From Chloroflexota bacterium (GTDB taxonomy: Bacteria > Chloroflexota > Anaerolineae > Caldilineales > Caldilineaceae), in NCBI GenBank assembly GCA_016861025.1, contig BOKO01000027.1, positions 18,596 to 82,595 of the forward strand: a stretch of 64,000 nt of DNA, in the 5' to 3' direction. The position numbers were made by a program, and so were the translations under genes. Below the pieces are notes generated by a model that saw only the letters and a list, made by a program, of their open reading frames with translations, was not told where the DNA came from and did not search any database. Positions 62,880 through 64,000 of this stretch are shown piece after piece; the first letter of the stretch is position 1; the number at the start of each line of letters is the position of its first letter.

Positions 62880-63843
62880 CAGGGCGTTGACCTTTTCTGT
62901 TGTTCGTCTGGATGGCGTCGGTTTCTTTCACAACAAGATGCTTGACCATCTCCGCCCGGCCATACAGCGTCTCTTGCAGCATCTCTGTAGCCGGCGATGC
63001 GCCCGCCTCTATGAGCAAACGCTGGTGCGCTGCACAGCAATATTCATGATTGTTATCGATCAAAACACAATTGCGTTCTGCAACAAGCGCAGCGATTCCT
63101 GTTGTTCCGCTGCCGCCAAACGGATCGACGACCAGACCATTCGGCGGCGAAAGCAGTTTGATAAAGAACATCGGTAGATCGACCAGAAAAACTGCCGGAT
63201 GTCCTTTGTTCTTGCCTACCAGGGCGAGCGACAGTACGTTAGATGGCAGCACTGTATTCTTGCCAACCCATTTCGAGATATTGAGGCCAAAGCCACTTGC
63301 GTTGGCGGAGTTGTGCCGACTCAGATCGTTGTTCCCCAGGTTCTTCAATCTTGATTCAACCCAATCTCCAACTGGTTTCCGCACTGCATCGGCGTTGAAG
63401 TACGGTCGCGTCGATTTCGCGAGATGGAAGCAATACTCCCAGCCGTCCCTCAGGCGGGTCGGCCAGTAGCCAGGCATTGGATTGGGCTTGTGCCAGATGT
63501 AATCATCGATGCACAACCAACCCTTGTCACTCAGCCGCTCGATCATACGCCACACATAACGATGCCTGACTCCGTCAACCACTTTGTCTTTGATATTGAT
63601 TACCAGGCTGCCGGAGGGTTTGAGCGCATCATAAAAAGGTTCATGAAATGTCATGAACCAATCAGCAAAATTGTCAGGATGAACACTATCGTAGTGCCTG
63701 CTGCGCGCATCAGCATACGGTGGAGATGTGACGATCAGGTCGACCCGCCCGCGAAATTGCTGAAGTTCATCGCGGCTATCCCCCTCAATGATGTCGCACG
63801 CTGCGTCTGAAGGCGTGACATATTTCTTCGGAAATTCAGTAGT
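62863..63843 (-). CDS. DNA (N4-cytosine or N6-adenine) methyltransferase, start codon unresolved
   Basis: The frame from 63843 to 62863 encodes a site-specific methyltransferase: motif IV is VDLIVTSPPYADARSRHYDS, and VVDPFGGSGTTGIAALVAERN is motif I (AdoMet site), near the end as in beta/gamma-class enzymes. Upstream the frame reads FPKKYVTPSDAACDIIEGDS without any ATG, GTG or TTG, back to an in-frame TGA at 63844-63846. The first ATG (63654) lies after motif IV and would destroy it. Non-standard start (CTG/ATT), read-through or a sequence error are possible. I give the maximal extent. Confidence 0.75.
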   Translation of the reverse strand, partial: TTEFPKKYVTPSDAACDIIEGDSRDELQQFRGRVDLIVTSPPYADARSRHYDSVHPDNFADWFMTFHEPFYDALKPSGSLVINIKDKVVDGVRHRYVWRMIERLSDKGWLCIDDYIWHKPNPMPGYWPTRLRDGWEYCFHLAKSTRPYFNADAVRKPVGDWVESRLKNLGNNDLSRHNSANASGFGLNISKWVGKNTVLPSNVLSLALVGKNKGHPAVFLVDLPMFFIKLLSPPNGLVVDPFGGSGTTGIAALVAERNCVLIDNNHEYCCAAHQRLLIEAGASPATEMLQETLYGRAEMVKHLVVKETDAIQTNNRKGQRPDVDNP

Positions 63844-64000
63844 TCACGATTTCATGTTTGGAACGGGCATCGAAATAGACATGACGGCGCCATAGAGTGA
63901 TTCAATCGATCGTCTGAGCATGGAAACGAAGGTCTGGAACTGGAAGCGAGTAGGGTCCAGACGATAGGGACCACGGCCTGGGATACGAGCGACGAACCAA
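63844..64000 (-). CDS. Partial gene upstream of the methyltransferase (3' end only)
   Basis: An open frame enters from the right window edge and ends at the TGA at 63844, immediately before the methyltransferase frame and in the same phase. The visible 51 residues include RIPGRGPYRLDPTRFQFQT and SMLRRSIESLYGAVMSISMP. I do not recognise the protein. Placed directly before a DNA methyltransferase, a restriction enzyme partner is a reasonable guess, but there is no motif to support it. Confidence 0.5.
   Translation of the reverse strand, partial: WFVARIPGRGPYRLDPTRFQFQTFVSMLRRSIESLYGAVMSISMPVPNMKS

Overview
This window looks like chromosome from a Chloroflexota bacterium of the Caldilinea/Anaerolineae type. 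That is an inference from high GC, the many Cys-anchored solute-binding proteins with Ala/Pro-rich linkers, a split acyl-CoA mutase large subunit, and the alaS-ruvX-mltG gene order. It holds about 57 protein genes in short operons on both strands. I saw no rRNA, tRNA, CRISPR array, intact transposon or prophage.

Layout. 1-1932: end of a ribose/AI-2-type sugar importer operon (permease, binding protein). 2062-4093: DUF4037 protein and a MoxR ATPase. 4334-8510: plus-strand run of a Yip1-like membrane protein, a coiled membrane protein, CorA, a small unknown protein and a Nudix hydrolase. 8519-13635: CrtC/lipocalin-like lipoprotein, DinB protein, DUF1848 Fe-S protein, flavodoxin, and a membrane-protein/small-protein pair. 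13720-14003: decayed ParB-like gene. 14026-19410: nucleoside (BMP-type) ABC importer operon with an embedded purine/pyrimidine deaminase. 19553-25289: metallo-hydrolase, HdeD-like protein, RecD2, DUF1499 lipoprotein, CAP-domain protein. 25329-29777: dnaX-ebfC-recR, then an acyl-CoA mutase large subunit. 29847-38258 (minus): alaS, baseplate-J-like membrane protein, ruvX, mltG, binding-protein-like lipoprotein, GT4 glycosyltransferase. 38379-41981: M81 peptidase, GNAT acetyltransferase, cyclophilin, P-loop ATPase. 41983-50144: carbohydrate island (enolase-superfamily enzyme, GH4 glycosidase, Maf, Gfo/Idh/MocA, ThuA, MFS, PIG-L). 50141-55633: two convergent multi-domain histidine kinases. 55960-61959: LacI regulator, CUT1 sugar importer without an ATPase, FAD oxidoreductase. 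62037-64000: LUD protein and a DNA methyltransferase that follows another, incomplete gene.

The most unusual signal is a family of heptamer-built hairpins. Tandem GGAGATT units face their inverted copies in three intergenic gaps, and once in frame inside recD2, where the repeat is translated as an insertion between helicase motifs. A second sequence class of the same 7-bp design (CGTGTTT/ACGAGAC) lies between alaS and its downstream gene. Other points of interest are a 78-bp tandem duplication before a GNAT gene in which the hairpin loop is flipped, a flavodoxin gene with two good starts (Tat-exported versus cytosolic), a methyltransferase frame with no normal start codon, and the decayed ParB-like gene.
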